From assembly GCF_013041805.1 (NCBI RefSeq), contig NZ_JABDRI010000050.1:1-36606 (forward strand): a stretch of 36,606 bases of DNA, written 5' to 3'. A model generated the notes under the pieces. The model did no database searches and was not told the DNA's origin. It saw only the letters and a program-made list of their open reading frames with translations. Positions within the stretch are counted from its first letter, which is position 1. Every line of letters starts with the position of its first letter. Origin of the DNA: Lutibacter sp. Its GTDB lineage: Bacteria; Bacteroidota; Bacteroidia; Flavobacteriales; Flavobacteriaceae. A program made the position numbers and the translations under genes. Below are positions 1 through 8,732 of the stretch, one piece after another.

Positions 1-158
1 AGAAAATATCATTCATCAAATTTTGAAATGAATTTATCAATATTACTATCAATAAAACTAATAAAAGAATATTTTACTATAGATATAATATTGCTAAAAA
101 TCTTATTTATACAAACTTTATTTGTTATTGTGAGCGAACATTCTATTTCAAAAAAAAA
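1..158. other. AT-rich edge of window, no gene seen
   Basis: This stretch is strongly AT-rich. I see no convincing reading frame, RNA gene or promoter in it. It lies downstream of the phosphofructokinase gene, beyond that gene's terminator hairpin. Confidence 0.6.
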
Positions 159-186
159 GGCTGAATTTTAAAATTCAGCCTTTTTT
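159..186. terminator. Intrinsic terminator after phosphofructokinase
   Basis: The two halves of a self-complementary 22-base stretch (GGCTGAATTTT and AAAATTCAGCC, 159-180) form a hairpin. It is flanked by an A-run on one side and a T-run on the other, so it can work in both directions. It immediately follows the stop codon of the minus-strand phosphofructokinase gene. Confidence 0.85.
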
Positions 187-187
187 G

Positions 188-1384
188 TTATTCACTTGTC
201 ATAATAAACAATGGATTCATTTCGAAGCTATTGTAATTAGGGCACAGCCTATCTGTATTATAGAATTTTTCAATATTTACTACTTTAGATTTTCCAGTAA
301 CCACATCAATAGGCACATTGTCATATCGACCATTTTTAAGCACTACCAATCGACCATGAATACCTTTTAAAATTAAATCTAACGCTAGGTTTCCATAAGC
401 CATTGGCACAATAGAATCAATCGCATCAGGATCTCCTCCTCTTACTAAATATCCTAATTTTTGATTGATCACATTGACTCTTTTTCCATTATTATATAAA
501 GGTGATTGTTCTTTTAAACGTTGGGAAACTAATTCACCTATACCACCAAGTTTAGCGTGACCAAATTGATCTTTTTCACTATCTTTAAACACCATTTCTC
601 CACCTTCAAACATCGCACCTTCAGAAACCAATACCACTGAATATTTACTTGGATTATCAAAACGATCTTCATTTAAACGTTCTGCCAACACATCAATATT
701 AAATTTATACTCGGGAATTACACATCTATTCGCGGCTCCTGCCATTGTAGGCAACATGGCTGTAAAACCTGCGTAACGACCAAACACTTCTAATACTAAA
801 AAACGTTCGTGTGAACCTGCAGAAGTCCTTAAAGTATTGGTCATATTAATAGTTCTTGTAATACAAGTACTAAAACCAATGCAATAATCCGTTCCTGGCA
901 CATCATTATCCATTGTTTTTGGAATGGCTACTACCTTCACACCTTCTTGGTATAAACGAACTCCGTAACTCAGTGTATCATCGCCTCCTATAGGAATCAA
1001 ATAATCAACTCCTAAATAATTTAGGTTACTCAACACCACACTCGTTAAATCATTGAACTCATCTTGGTATGTATCTTTTAGGTGTTTGGGAACACTTACT
1101 TTAGGTAAATGACTTGGACGTGTTCTTGAACTGTGTAAGAATGTTCCTCCAGTTCTACCCGTTTTATTTACAATGATTTGAGTTAATTCTACAAAATTAT
1201 TACTATTATCGGCTTTAGGATCTTGAATCATTTCAACAATACCTGCCCATCCACGCCTTAAACCTATCACTCTGTATCCTTCTCGTATTGCTCTAATAGT
1301 AATTGCTCTAATTGCAGGATTTAATCCTGGTACATCTCCACCGCCTGTTAATATCGCGATGGTTCCTTTCACTTTTTTTGCCAT
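188..1384 (-). CDS. 6-phosphofructokinase, probably pyrophosphate-dependent type
   Basis: This cytoplasmic enzyme phosphorylates fructose 6-phosphate to the 1,6-bisphosphate. The N-terminal glycine-rich phosphate loop reads GGGDVPGLN. The two residues that decide the phosphoryl donor in the family are Asp in GGDDT (residues 133-137) and Lys in PKTMDND (155-161). ATP enzymes have Gly at both places, so the sequence points to pyrophosphate as donor. The EVFGRYAG substrate-binding motif is present, and the length of about 398 residues suits the longer PFK clades rather than the 320-residue PfkA. A TTG at 1408 would add eight residues, but the ATG at 1384 gives the usual start just before the first beta strand. 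It is a single gene, divergent from the next one, with a terminator right behind it. The family is certain; the donor is inferred from two residues. Confidence 0.9.
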   Translation of the reverse strand: MAKKVKGTIAILTGGGDVPGLNPAIRAITIRAIREGYRVIGLRRGWAGIVEMIQDPKADNSNNFVELTQIIVNKTGRTGGTFLHSSRTRPSHLPKVSVPKHLKDTYQDEFNDLTSVVLSNLNYLGVDYLIPIGGDDTLSYGVRLYQEGVKVVAIPKTMDNDVPGTDYCIGFSTCITRTINMTNTLRTSAGSHERFLVLEVFGRYAGFTAMLPTMAGAANRCVIPEYKFNIDVLAERLNEDRFDNPSKYSVVLVSEGAMFEGGEMVFKDSEKDQFGHAKLGGIGELVSQRLKEQSPLYNNGKRVNVINQKLGYLVRGGDPDAIDSIVPMAYGNLALDLILKGIHGRLVVLKNGRYDNVPIDVVTGKSKVVNIEKFYNTDRLCPNYNSFEMNPLFIMTSE

Positions 1385-1462
1385 AGTTTCTAAATTAATT
1401 TGAGCCAATTAAATTACAAAAAAATGATCAGTTAGCTCCAACTTTTTTTCTAAATTGTACCA

Positions 1463-1939
1463 ATGAAAGCTGTTACCGCCAAAGAACTTAAAAATGAGCT
1501 TGCTAATGCTTCACAAAGTGAACTGATTGCCTTGTGTTTGCGCTTGTCGAGATTTAAAAAAGAGAATAAAGAATTGCTTACATATCTTTTATTTGAAGCC
1601 TCTTATGAAGAGGGTTTTGTGCAAAGTGTGAAGGAAGAAATTGATGCGCAATTTGAGTTAATCAATACAAAAACGTATTATTTTATTAAAAAAAGTGTCC
1701 GTAAAATCTTACGAATGATAAAAAAATACATTCGATATTCAAATAGTAAAGAGACTGAAATTGAGCTCCTCCTCTATTTTTGTCAGAAATTAACTGCTTT
1801 TAAACCATCTATAAATAAAAATACGGTACTAAAAAACATCTGTATACGAGAAATAGCAAGCATTGAAAAAAAACTTACAGCACTTCACGAAGATTTACAA
1901 TATGATTATCGGTTGGCTTTGGAAGAATTACATTGTTAA
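1463..1939 (+). CDS. Hypothetical protein, charged helical, 158 aa
   Basis: I do not recognise a named family. The protein is rich in Lys, Glu and Leu and looks all-helical, with no signal peptide and no membrane segment, so it is probably a soluble cytoplasmic protein. A basic cluster sits in the middle (FIKKSVRKILRMIKKYIRY, roughly residues 74-92), which could be an RNA- or DNA-binding surface, but that is only a guess. Codon use and composition match its neighbours. It is transcribed away from phosphofructokinase across a 78-base gap and stands alone before a converging SDR gene. The start is the first ATG of the frame. Confidence 0.75.
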   Translation: MKAVTAKELKNELANASQSELIALCLRLSRFKKENKELLTYLLFEASYEEGFVQSVKEEIDAQFELINTKTYYFIKKSVRKILRMIKKYIRYSNSKETEIELLLYFCQKLTAFKPSINKNTVLKNICIREIASIEKKLTALHEDLQYDYRLALEELHC

Positions 1940-1997
1940 TTGCATACGCTAAATTAATGCAATATTATTTTTATTTTAGTATAATTAATATAAAACA

Positions 1998-2019
1998 ACA
2001 TCTCGACTCCGCTCGATGT
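1998..2019. repeat. Small dispersed hairpin repeat (ACATC...GATGT)
   Basis: ACATC and GATGT form a 5-bp stem around the GC-rich loop TCGACTCCGCTC, standing out from AT-rich surroundings. From memory, closely similar sequences (TCTCGACTGCGCTCGA with ATG/CAT flanks) are scattered between genes in many Flavobacteriaceae genomes. Only one copy is visible here, so the dispersed nature is recalled, not shown. It lies between two converging genes. Confidence 0.5.
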
Positions 2020-2064
2020 GACAAGTTCTAATTAAACAAGTTCAATTCAACGTGAGCTAAAGAA

Positions 2065-2829
2065 CTACCTTATATGACTTCCCGCATTGATATCTATGGT
2101 TGCCCCTGTTGCGTGATCCATAAGTCCACTACACATTAAGCCAATTAATGGTGCAATATCTTCTGGTTTGGTTAATTCATTTAATGAAATTTCATTCAAT
2201 ACACGCTCTTCGCCATATTTTTTGATAAAGCTCTCAGCCATTTGCGTTCGTGTAAAACCTGGTGAAACAATAAACGATTTGATATTTTCTTTACCAAAAG
2301 ATCGTGCTACACTTCTAGCTAAAGAAGTCAATCCACCTTTAGAAGCTGCATATCCAAGATACTCTTCTGTTTCTCCTCTAAAAACCGCCCTACTACCTAT
2401 ATACACAAAAGTTCCTTTACCCTGTGTTCTAAAATGATCAATTCCTAATTTAGTTACTAAACCAACTGAATTTAGATTGATGTCTAAGGTTCGTTTCCAA
2501 ACCGACAACCAATCTTTCGTGGTTGCTGTTGTAGAATGTTGTAAAAAAACACCTGCGTTTAACACGATTACATCTAAACTTCCAAAACTAGTTATTACAT
2601 GTTCAACTAATTGAAACACTTCAGCTTCATGTTCCAAATTTGCTTTGAAAGCTTCTGACTTTGTTTCTTTAAAATTGGAAATTAATTGTTCTGCAGCTTC
2701 TTTATTGCTATGATAATGTACGGCAACTTGAGCGCCCATTTCCATTAAGAAATGGGCGACTCCTTTGCCAATACCATTAGAAGCTCCAGTGACAAGAATT
2801 TTCTTGTCAGATAAATCTAATTGAATCAT
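2065..2829 (-). CDS. SDR-family NAD(P)-dependent oxidoreductase
   Basis: This is a classical short-chain dehydrogenase/reductase with a Rossmann fold, 254 residues long. The cofactor loop TGASNGIGKG is near residue 15, the structural NAG motif is near residue 92, and the catalytic Ser (YIGSRAVF) precedes YAASK with the active Tyr and Lys. It resembles FabG-like 3-ketoacyl reductases and sugar or alcohol dehydrogenases, and the substrate cannot be told from sequence. It begins seven bases after the stop of the S9 peptidase gene, so it is probably the last gene of that transcription unit. No signal peptide is present, so it acts in the cytoplasm. Confidence 0.92.
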   Translation of the reverse strand: MIQLDLSDKKILVTGASNGIGKGVAHFLMEMGAQVAVHYHSNKEAAEQLISNFKETKSEAFKANLEHEAEVFQLVEHVITSFGSLDVIVLNAGVFLQHSTTATTKDWLSVWKRTLDINLNSVGLVTKLGIDHFRTQGKGTFVYIGSRAVFRGETEEYLGYAASKGGLTSLARSVARSFGKENIKSFIVSPGFTRTQMAESFIKKYGEERVLNEISLNELTKPEDIAPLIGLMCSGLMDHATGATIDINAGSHIR

Positions 2830-2836
2830 TTATTTT

Positions 2837-5629
2837 TTACTCTTCGATTAATTCATAATGCTGATTGATTCCTTTTTCAATTGCCGGAACTCCACTTTCC
2901 ATCCACATTGGTTTCTTAGCACCTTTTAAATAGTAATCGAAAAACTGCGCCATACGAATGTTAAAATCTTTTCTATTTTGCATTTTTAGCGGCCAGTGTG
3001 GCTCCCCATTATAATTCAACATCCAAGATGGTTTTTGAAGTCTTCTTAAAGCTGTGAAAAACTCAATTCCTTGGTACCAAGGCACGTGACCATCTGCATC
3101 ATTATGCATAATTAATAAAGGTGTATGTATTTTATCTATATTAAATATTGGAGAATTTTCAACATAACGAGCAGGATATTCCCAAGGAGTACCTCCAATT
3201 CTACTTTGTGTATGTTCGTATTGAAACTGTCTGCTTAAACCAGTCCACCAACGAATACCACCATAAGCACTTATCATATTCACCACTGGTGCTCCAGATT
3301 CTGCAGCCTTAAAGATATTTGTTCTAGTCACTAAATAGGCGATTTGATATCCACCCCAACTATGACCTTGAACACCAATATTATCTTTATCAACAAAACC
3401 TTTATCAACAAGTGCTGTTATTCCAGGTATCACACTATTAAATGCACTTTCGCCTGGATACCCATTTCTATACACAATATCAGGATTAAAAATTAAATAC
3501 CCTCTACTTGCATAAAAGCTATAATTTATACTTGAACGTCCTGGTGATGGTGCTCTGTGATTAAACAATCCGTCTGAACTTTTTTCATAAAAATTAACAA
3601 GCATTGGATATTTTTTTGTTGGATCAAAGTTTTCTGGTTTTACCAACATTCCCGTTAATTCTATTCCATCTAAAGAGATCCAATTTACTAATTCTACAGT
3701 TCCCCAATTATAGTCACCTTGTTGTGGGTTTGCATTACTTAGCTGTAACTCCTTTTTAAAACTCAAATCAGAAAGTTGAATATTTGGAAATACTTCAAAC
3801 GTTTGTTTTGTGAAAATAACTTGATCCGTATCTTTTGCTTTTATTGGTGTTGAATAGCGGTAAGGACCTGTAACTAATTGTTTTCCTTTATTATTTTTTG
3901 GATTAAATTCAAAATAACCAGCATGTTTATCTACATCTTTAAAGGTAGAAAGCAACCACTTTTTATTTGAAGAAATAGATCGTTCTTCATTATCTAGTTT
4001 TAGATAACGATATCTCGTTTTATTTTCACGTCCATTCGTAAGTCGTTTACTTGAAGCATTATCAGGGTTGAAACTCCATATGTCATATCTATCATATAAC
4101 AATATACTTTCATCATTATCTGTCCAGCCTGCTGCTCCATAAGAACTAGGATGTCTTGGAGAATCATTCATTTCATCATAAAAAACCTTATCTTTTGTAA
4201 GCTCCGTATATTTTTTGGTATTCACATTAAAAGCAAACCAAAGACTATCAACAGAATTATATCCATATGCATAGGTTCCTTGCGGACTCATTCTAACACG
4301 ACCTGTAATATTTTTTAAGGCTTCTATAGTTTCTCCAGTAGTTGTATTTACAAGTGCATAATCACGTGCTGCACTTCCTTTCCATTGACGTTCAAGTTGA
4401 TACGGTAAATCGGTACTTAGTAAACCATAGGTACTATTTCCTTCATTTCCCAAATCGATATCAGGATACGCCGTAGTTGCTAATTGAACCAATTTATGAT
4501 TGTTATTCAATAAAATAGCTGTTGTAAACGACTCTTTTTCATCATTTTTAACCTGTAATTCTTGCACGGTATACAACCTTGGCTCATTATAGGTCCACAC
4601 TTCCACATTTACAATTTCCTCATCTAATAAAGTAGTATCCTTTACAATTGGAGGTTTCGCCAATCCAAAAAACAATTTAGATTCATCTTTAGAGAATGAA
4701 ATTCTTCCATCAGAAGAAACTCTATAATTTTTAGGAGCAGTAGCGGCATCCACTAACTTCTCTGCCTTCTCTTTTCCTTTAGTCCATAGGTATAATTCAT
4801 TAGGTCTTATTTGTACTTTAGTAGTATCAGTATCCACCACAAAACCCAGGTTCTTACCTGAATCACTAAAATTTAACTGATAGTATTTTGCCTTTTCAGC
4901 ACCATAGACATGAGAAAGTTTGTTACTTTCAATATCAAGTACGTACACTCCAGCTTCAAAGGTAGAATCCTTTCCAGAAGTTGCAAAAGCGAGTTGTTTT
5001 GCTTCCTTTGCAAATGTATAATTCAATACATATTTAAAGGTATCTTGCTTTACACTATTTAAATCTTTCAACACTAAATGATATCCATTCTCCTTACCAA
5101 CTTTCTTTACTTTCTTCTTTTTTTCTTTTTTCTTTGGAGCTTCAGAAGTGTCTTTTTCTTTTTTAGCCGCAGGAATATCTTCCAAAAGATATGCTACATA
5201 ACCAGACCATTTTTCCGGACTTTTGTACGACTTTACGTTTCCAATTTTAACCAATGATTGATTGGCTAAATTAAAAATTGCTAAAGTGTCTTTCGGTAAT
5301 TTCGCTTTTTTACCTTTTGTACGTTTCAGTTCTTTAATACTATCTTTCCAAGGCTTTATAGTAAATAAGGCCATTGTTGAATTGTAATTAAACTGTGCGT
5401 TTTCACTTCGTTCATGTTCAAAAACGAGTTGAGCCTTTGAGTCTTTAATTTTTAGATGACTGTCTTTTTCACCTTTTTCAAGTTCATACAAGACAAAATT
5501 TCCATTGTTAGAAATGGTTTGATTTTGAATGGTATTCCATATGTCAAAATCTTTATGGTCTAGTACTTTTTTTTGTCCAAAAACCGTCAAGGAAATTAAG
5601 ACTAAAACAGTGGTAAAAGTTATTCTCAT
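2837..5629 (-). CDS. Exported S9-family (prolyl oligopeptidase-like) serine peptidase
   Basis: The protein has 930 residues with an N-terminal signal peptide ending near VFGQ (residue 19), so it is exported. The first two thirds should form the beta propeller that filters substrates. A Lys-rich insert (about residues 165-180) sits in it. The C-terminal alpha/beta hydrolase domain has the nucleophile Ser in GHSWGGYQ (near residue 757), an acidic residue in HNDADGH (844-846) and the catalytic His in EPHWP (near 878). Such enzymes cleave short peptides, often after Pro or Ala. It follows the cyanophycinase-like gene by 36 bases and precedes the SDR gene by seven, which suggests co-transcription. 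The specificity is not deducible. Confidence 0.93.
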   Translation of the reverse strand: MRITFTTVLVLISLTVFGQKKVLDHKDFDIWNTIQNQTISNNGNFVLYELEKGEKDSHLKIKDSKAQLVFEHERSENAQFNYNSTMALFTIKPWKDSIKELKRTKGKKAKLPKDTLAIFNLANQSLVKIGNVKSYKSPEKWSGYVAYLLEDIPAAKKEKDTSEAPKKKEKKKKVKKVGKENGYHLVLKDLNSVKQDTFKYVLNYTFAKEAKQLAFATSGKDSTFEAGVYVLDIESNKLSHVYGAEKAKYYQLNFSDSGKNLGFVVDTDTTKVQIRPNELYLWTKGKEKAEKLVDAATAPKNYRVSSDGRISFSKDESKLFFGLAKPPIVKDTTLLDEEIVNVEVWTYNEPRLYTVQELQVKNDEKESFTTAILLNNNHKLVQLATTAYPDIDLGNEGNSTYGLLSTDLPYQLERQWKGSAARDYALVNTTTGETIEALKNITGRVRMSPQGTYAYGYNSVDSLWFAFNVNTKKYTELTKDKVFYDEMNDSPRHPSSYGAAGWTDNDESILLYDRYDIWSFNPDNASSKRLTNGRENKTRYRYLKLDNEERSISSNKKWLLSTFKDVDKHAGYFEFNPKNNKGKQLVTGPYRYSTPIKAKDTDQVIFTKQTFEVFPNIQLSDLSFKKELQLSNANPQQGDYNWGTVELVNWISLDGIELTGMLVKPENFDPTKKYPMLVNFYEKSSDGLFNHRAPSPGRSSINYSFYASRGYLIFNPDIVYRNGYPGESAFNSVIPGITALVDKGFVDKDNIGVQGHSWGGYQIAYLVTRTNIFKAAESGAPVVNMISAYGGIRWWTGLSRQFQYEHTQSRIGGTPWEYPARYVENSPIFNIDKIHTPLLIMHNDADGHVPWYQGIEFFTALRRLQKPSWMLNYNGEPHWPLKMQNRKDFNIRMAQFFDYYLKGAKKPMWMESGVPAIEKGINQHYELIEE

Positions 5630-5665
5630 AATTTATAGTGTTTGATTGATTGATTTTTATTTCAT

Positions 5666-6574
5666 TTACTTTTTCGAAGTAATTACTTTTCTATTTTTTA
5701 AATCGTATTTATTTCCTTCCTTTAAGAAGTAAAATTCTCTACTTCCCACAGGTAATTTATAAATAGTATCTCTTTCAGCAGACCATCTTGTTCCATCATA
5801 AATTGCTACAAAACTTTCTCCAAATACGGTACACGTATCTCCTTTTACAATTATTCCTGTATTTTCATCCAGTCCTATTCCAAGCAATTCTGGATGTTCA
5901 TCTAAAATCTCAAATAAATCAAATTGTCTATTTCTAGCTAATAGATGTTGATCAATTGCAACGTTGGAGATAAAACCTAAACCTTCCTGATGATCTCCCA
6001 TCATAATTGTATTTTTTTTGGTATCACCTCGCGCCAAAAATGAGCCTTGAATTGTTGCTCCTGCAGAGCTTCCTGCAATAACACCTCCCCTTTTTAAAAC
6101 GTTTAAAAAAGCTTGATGTGCTTTTGTATTTAAATAAGAATCGGCGTGTCTCCATTGCCTTCCTCCACTAAACCAAACTCCTTTTGCTTGTTTAATTGCG
6201 GATATAAATTCAACTGAATTAGCCTCTACTGCACTTCGTGTATGTAGCACCGTAACATTAGTAAAACCTCTATCAATATAAGATTGCTTATAGTTATTTA
6301 AAAATTCTTCACTTAGTGTATCACTTGAAATAGCTGTTGGAATTACTACAATTGGAGCATCTGGACCACCAATTAATTCCATAAATTTTGTGTAGAACAT
6401 ATCTTTTGCAGCGCCGCCTATAATCAGCAGTGTTCCATTTTCGGGACCTATAGATTCTATTTCTACAGTCTTTTCAACGGACACTATGTTTTTATCGGTT
6501 GGATTACAAGCTACTATTCCTAAAAAAATGAGAAGAAGAAACGAGTATTTTTTAATCATATGTAGATCATTCAT
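5666..6574 (-). CDS. Cyanophycinase-like S51 peptidase lipoprotein
   Basis: This is a serine peptidase of family S51, which also holds cyanophycinase and dipeptidase E. The nucleophile is the second Ser of GSSAGA (about residue 170), with the family motifs GGAAKDMF near the start, FSGGRQWR (135-142), DQHLLARNR (208-216) and GLDENTGIIV. A hydrophobic N-terminus ends in IVAC, a lipobox, so the mature protein should be lipid-anchored at Cys23 and face the periplasm or outside. A second ATG at 6559 (MIKKYS) gives a more standard lipoprotein signal and is an equally likely start. Cyanophycin itself is not implied; isoaspartyl or beta-linked peptide cleavage is likelier. It is first in a probable unit with the S9 peptidase. 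Confidence 0.88.
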   Translation of the reverse strand: MNDLHMIKKYSFLLLIFLGIVACNPTDKNIVSVEKTVEIESIGPENGTLLIIGGAAKDMFYTKFMELIGGPDAPIVVIPTAISSDTLSEEFLNNYKQSYIDRGFTNVTVLHTRSAVEANSVEFISAIKQAKGVWFSGGRQWRHADSYLNTKAHQAFLNVLKRGGVIAGSSAGATIQGSFLARGDTKKNTIMMGDHQEGLGFISNVAIDQHLLARNRQFDLFEILDEHPELLGIGLDENTGIIVKGDTCTVFGESFVAIYDGTRWSAERDTIYKLPVGSREFYFLKEGNKYDLKNRKVITSKK

Positions 6575-6577
6575 TAC

Positions 6578-6604
6578 CTATATTTTTTAAAAATTTAAAT
6601 ATAG
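6578..6604. promoter_or_regulatory. Palindrome just upstream of cyanophycinase-like gene
   Basis: CTATATTT and AAATATAG form perfect 8-base arms around an 11-base AT-rich spacer, four bases upstream of the first ATG of the cyanophycinase-like gene. It could be an operator or a leader hairpin. In DNA this AT-rich, chance is a real alternative. Confidence 0.3.
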
Positions 6605-6710
6605 TAATTTAAAAGTAATCATCGTGTAACCATAAAGTGTTAATAAATTGATAAAATTGTTATGCTATAAACAATTTAGAATACTTCTAAATTTGATGTT
6701 TAAACCAAAA

Positions 6711-6752
6711 AAAACTGATGATGTTCTATTATCGAACGTCATCAGTTTTTTA
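6711..6752 (-). terminator. Intrinsic terminator after DEAD-box helicase
   Basis: A long hairpin, AAAACTGATGATGTTC pairing with GAACGTCATCAGTTTT around a 7-base loop with one mismatch, flanked by A- and T-runs. It lies 17 bases behind the helicase stop codon. Confidence 0.88.
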
Positions 6753-6768
6753 ATATATGAAGTGGTAA

Positions 6769-7887
6769 CTAGATGCTGACCTCCATAAATTTGATATTTA
6801 ATTGTTTCTGAATTTCATAAATTCTTTTTTCTTCCCCTGGAATAATCAACGCCAATGAAAAACCTCTTTTCCCAGCTCTTGCTGTTCTTCCGCTTCTATG
6901 TGTGTAGTATTCTAGCTGTTCAGGCAATTGATGATGGATGATAAAGGCTAAATTGTTTACATCAATCCCACGAGCAGACACATCGGTTGAAACTAGTATT
7001 TGAAGACTTTCATTTTTAAAAGCTCGCATTACTTTATCTCTTTCTTTTTGTTGCATATCTCCCTCTAATGCCTCTACTGAAAAGCCGTCTTCCTTTAAAA
7101 AATTTGCGATGTTTTGAGCTCCTAATTTTGTTCTACAGAAAATAATACCGCGCTCATTCCCTCTTTTTTCTAAAATTTGGATAAGTAATTCGGGCTTATC
7201 TTTAATAGTTGTCTTGATGTATTGGTGGGTAATATTTGTGTTTACCACATGGTTTCTATCTACTTGTACTTGTGGTGCATTGGATTGAATATAGGTTTTA
7301 ATAATACGCTTAATTTCATTGGGCATTGTTGCTGAAAATAGCCACGTATTACTTGTGTTACTTGTAAATTTTAAAATTCTATTCAAATCTTGCTTAAAGC
7401 CCATGTTCAACATTTCATCGGCTTCGTCTAGTACTAATGTAGAAATTTTCTTTACATCGATTTCTCCTCTTTCAATTAAATCTATCAACCTTCCAGGAGT
7501 AGCAACAACAATATGTGTTGTTCTTTTTAATGCCTTTATTTGTTTATCAATTTTTTCACCACCATATACGCCTTCCACAAATATTTTTTCAGGGGCATAT
7601 TTTGTGAATTTAAATAGCTGCTTTTTTATTTGTTGCACTAATTCTCTTGTTGGAGCTAAAATTAAGGCCTGAATTTCAGTATTATCAACATCAATATGAT
7701 GTAAAATTGGAAGTCCAAAAGCTGCTGTTTTTCCTGTTCCTGTTTGTGCTAAACCTATAAAATCAGTAGGTGATTTAAGTAAGGTAGGTATTGTTTTCGC
7801 CTGAATTTCTGTAGGCGATTTAATACCGAGTTCTTTGAGTCCTTGCACATATTCTTTTTGTACTCCTAAATCTAAAAATGTTGACAT
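6769..7887 (-). CDS. DEAD-box ATP-dependent RNA helicase, core-only
   Basis: This RNA helicase unwinds or remodels RNA duplexes using ATP. All core motifs can be read: Q motif (KSPTEIQ), Walker A AQTGTGKT (47-54), PTRELVQQ, TPGR, DEAD (154-157), SAT, and HRSGRTARAGKRG near the C-terminus. At 372 residues it is almost bare helicase core, lacking the basic or RGG tail of RhlE or DeaD relatives. Its neighbour upstream is a cold-shock-domain protein, so a role in RNA unfolding at low temperature or in ribosome assembly is plausible. A terminator hairpin between the two genes argues for separate promoters. Start: ATG, with the N-terminal Leu-rich F motif in the expected place. Confidence 0.93.
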   Translation of the reverse strand: MSTFLDLGVQKEYVQGLKELGIKSPTEIQAKTIPTLLKSPTDFIGLAQTGTGKTAAFGLPILHHIDVDNTEIQALILAPTRELVQQIKKQLFKFTKYAPEKIFVEGVYGGEKIDKQIKALKRTTHIVVATPGRLIDLIERGEIDVKKISTLVLDEADEMLNMGFKQDLNRILKFTSNTSNTWLFSATMPNEIKRIIKTYIQSNAPQVQVDRNHVVNTNITHQYIKTTIKDKPELLIQILEKRGNERGIIFCRTKLGAQNIANFLKEDGFSVEALEGDMQQKERDKVMRAFKNESLQILVSTDVSARGIDVNNLAFIIHHQLPEQLEYYTHRSGRTARAGKRGFSLALIIPGEEKRIYEIQKQLNIKFMEVSI

Positions 7888-7940
7888 ACTATTTTATATT
7901 TTTTGAAACTTACTAAGAATTTGTTAAACTCTTAAAATAA

Positions 7941-7972
7941 CAAAAGCTACTTTTTCAAGTAGCTTTTGTTTA
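7941..7972 (-). terminator. Intrinsic terminator after cold-shock gene
   Basis: CAAAAGCTACTT pairs perfectly with AAGTAGCTTTTG around a TTTC loop (7941-7968). It lies about 20 bases downstream of the stop codon of the cold-shock-domain gene. Confidence 0.85.
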
Positions 7973-7989
7973 CTTATTTATCTTTTTAC

Positions 7990-8430
7990 TTATACCTTTT
8001 TTACTCTCACAGCATTCATCCCTTTTAAACCACGTTCTAGCTCAAAAGTTACTTTGTCATTTTCTTTTATTTCTTCTAATAAACCACTCACGTGCACAAA
8101 ATATTTTTCTTGAGATGTGGTATCAATAATAAAACCGAATCCTTTTGACGTATCAAAGAAAGATACTTTACCAACCTTATCAGCTGTTTCTTCCTCTTCT
8201 CTATCTTCTTTTTTAGGAATTCCAATTTCTATGGTAGATGCATCTACCTTTATTTTTTTAGAAGGATCTGGGGGAGTACTCGTAAGCTGTCCAAACTCAT
8301 CAACATAGATAAATTCACTTTCCTGGCCGCTAGCTCTTCTTTCCTCTTTTTTAAGTAATTTATCTTTTTTCTTTTTTAAACGCTTTTTTTCTCTTTCTTT
8401 TTTCCCAAAGGTTTCTTGTGATCCTGCCAT
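7990..8430 (-). CDS. Cold-shock-domain protein with basic N-terminal extension
   Basis: This single-stranded RNA/DNA-binding protein of 146 residues is about twice the length of CspA. The cold-shock domain occupies about residues 85-146, with the RNA-binding motifs KGFGFI (96-101) and FVHVS (111-115) intact. The first 35 residues are extremely basic (KKEREKKRLKKKKDKLLKKEE), followed by an acidic linker (EDREEEETADK). Such extended forms are common in Bacteroidota and probably bind structured RNA. A promoter -7 box about 180 bases upstream implies a long leader, as in cold-shock mRNAs that control their own translation. The DEAD-box helicase lies next in the same direction. Confidence 0.92.
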   Translation of the reverse strand: MAGSQETFGKKEREKKRLKKKKDKLLKKEERRASGQESEFIYVDEFGQLTSTPPDPSKKIKVDASTIEIGIPKKEDREEEETADKVGKVSFFDTSKGFGFIIDTTSQEKYFVHVSGLLEEIKENDKVTFELERGLKGMNAVRVKKV

Positions 8431-8682
8431 TAATTTTTAAATTAAATTTTTATTGTTAAACATATATTTTTACCGCTTTATCTAATCTATATAAAAACGA
8501 ATGTGAAGAATTTACAATTAATAACAAACTGGAATATCAAGAGTCGCTTATATAACTAGCCTACGTAAAATAAAAAATGAAATGCATATTATTGTCAAAA
8601 CATTTCTGCAAATATAACATTTCCTATTTAATTTTTTTAATCTATTTGTTCAAAATCATTATTTTAAATTATTTAGTAAAAA
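8431..8682 (-). promoter_or_regulatory. Long leader and promoter of the cold-shock gene
   Basis: On the minus strand a good Bacteroidota -7 box, TATATTTG followed by CA, lies at 8609-8616. No clear -33 TTG is seen. Transcription from it would start near 8602 and give a leader of about 170 bases, without a convincing reading frame, before the ATG at 8430. The rest of the gap, up to the next terminator, is featureless AT-rich sequence. Confidence 0.5.
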
Positions 8683-8710
8683 AAAAGCCTGAAATAAAAC
8701 AGGCTTTTAA
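8683..8710 (-). terminator. Intrinsic terminator after Asp-box protein gene
   Basis: AAAAGCCTG pairs with CAGGCTTTT around an 8-base loop, with a T-run in the minus direction. It lies about 25 bases behind the stop codon of the large exported protein. Confidence 0.85.
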
Positions 8711-8732
8711 TTTATAATATGTCGTTATATGT

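Noticed and set aside
188-1408. Longer phosphofructokinase from TTG at 1408
   Set aside because: The extra eight residues precede the normal family start, and an ATG is available at 1384.
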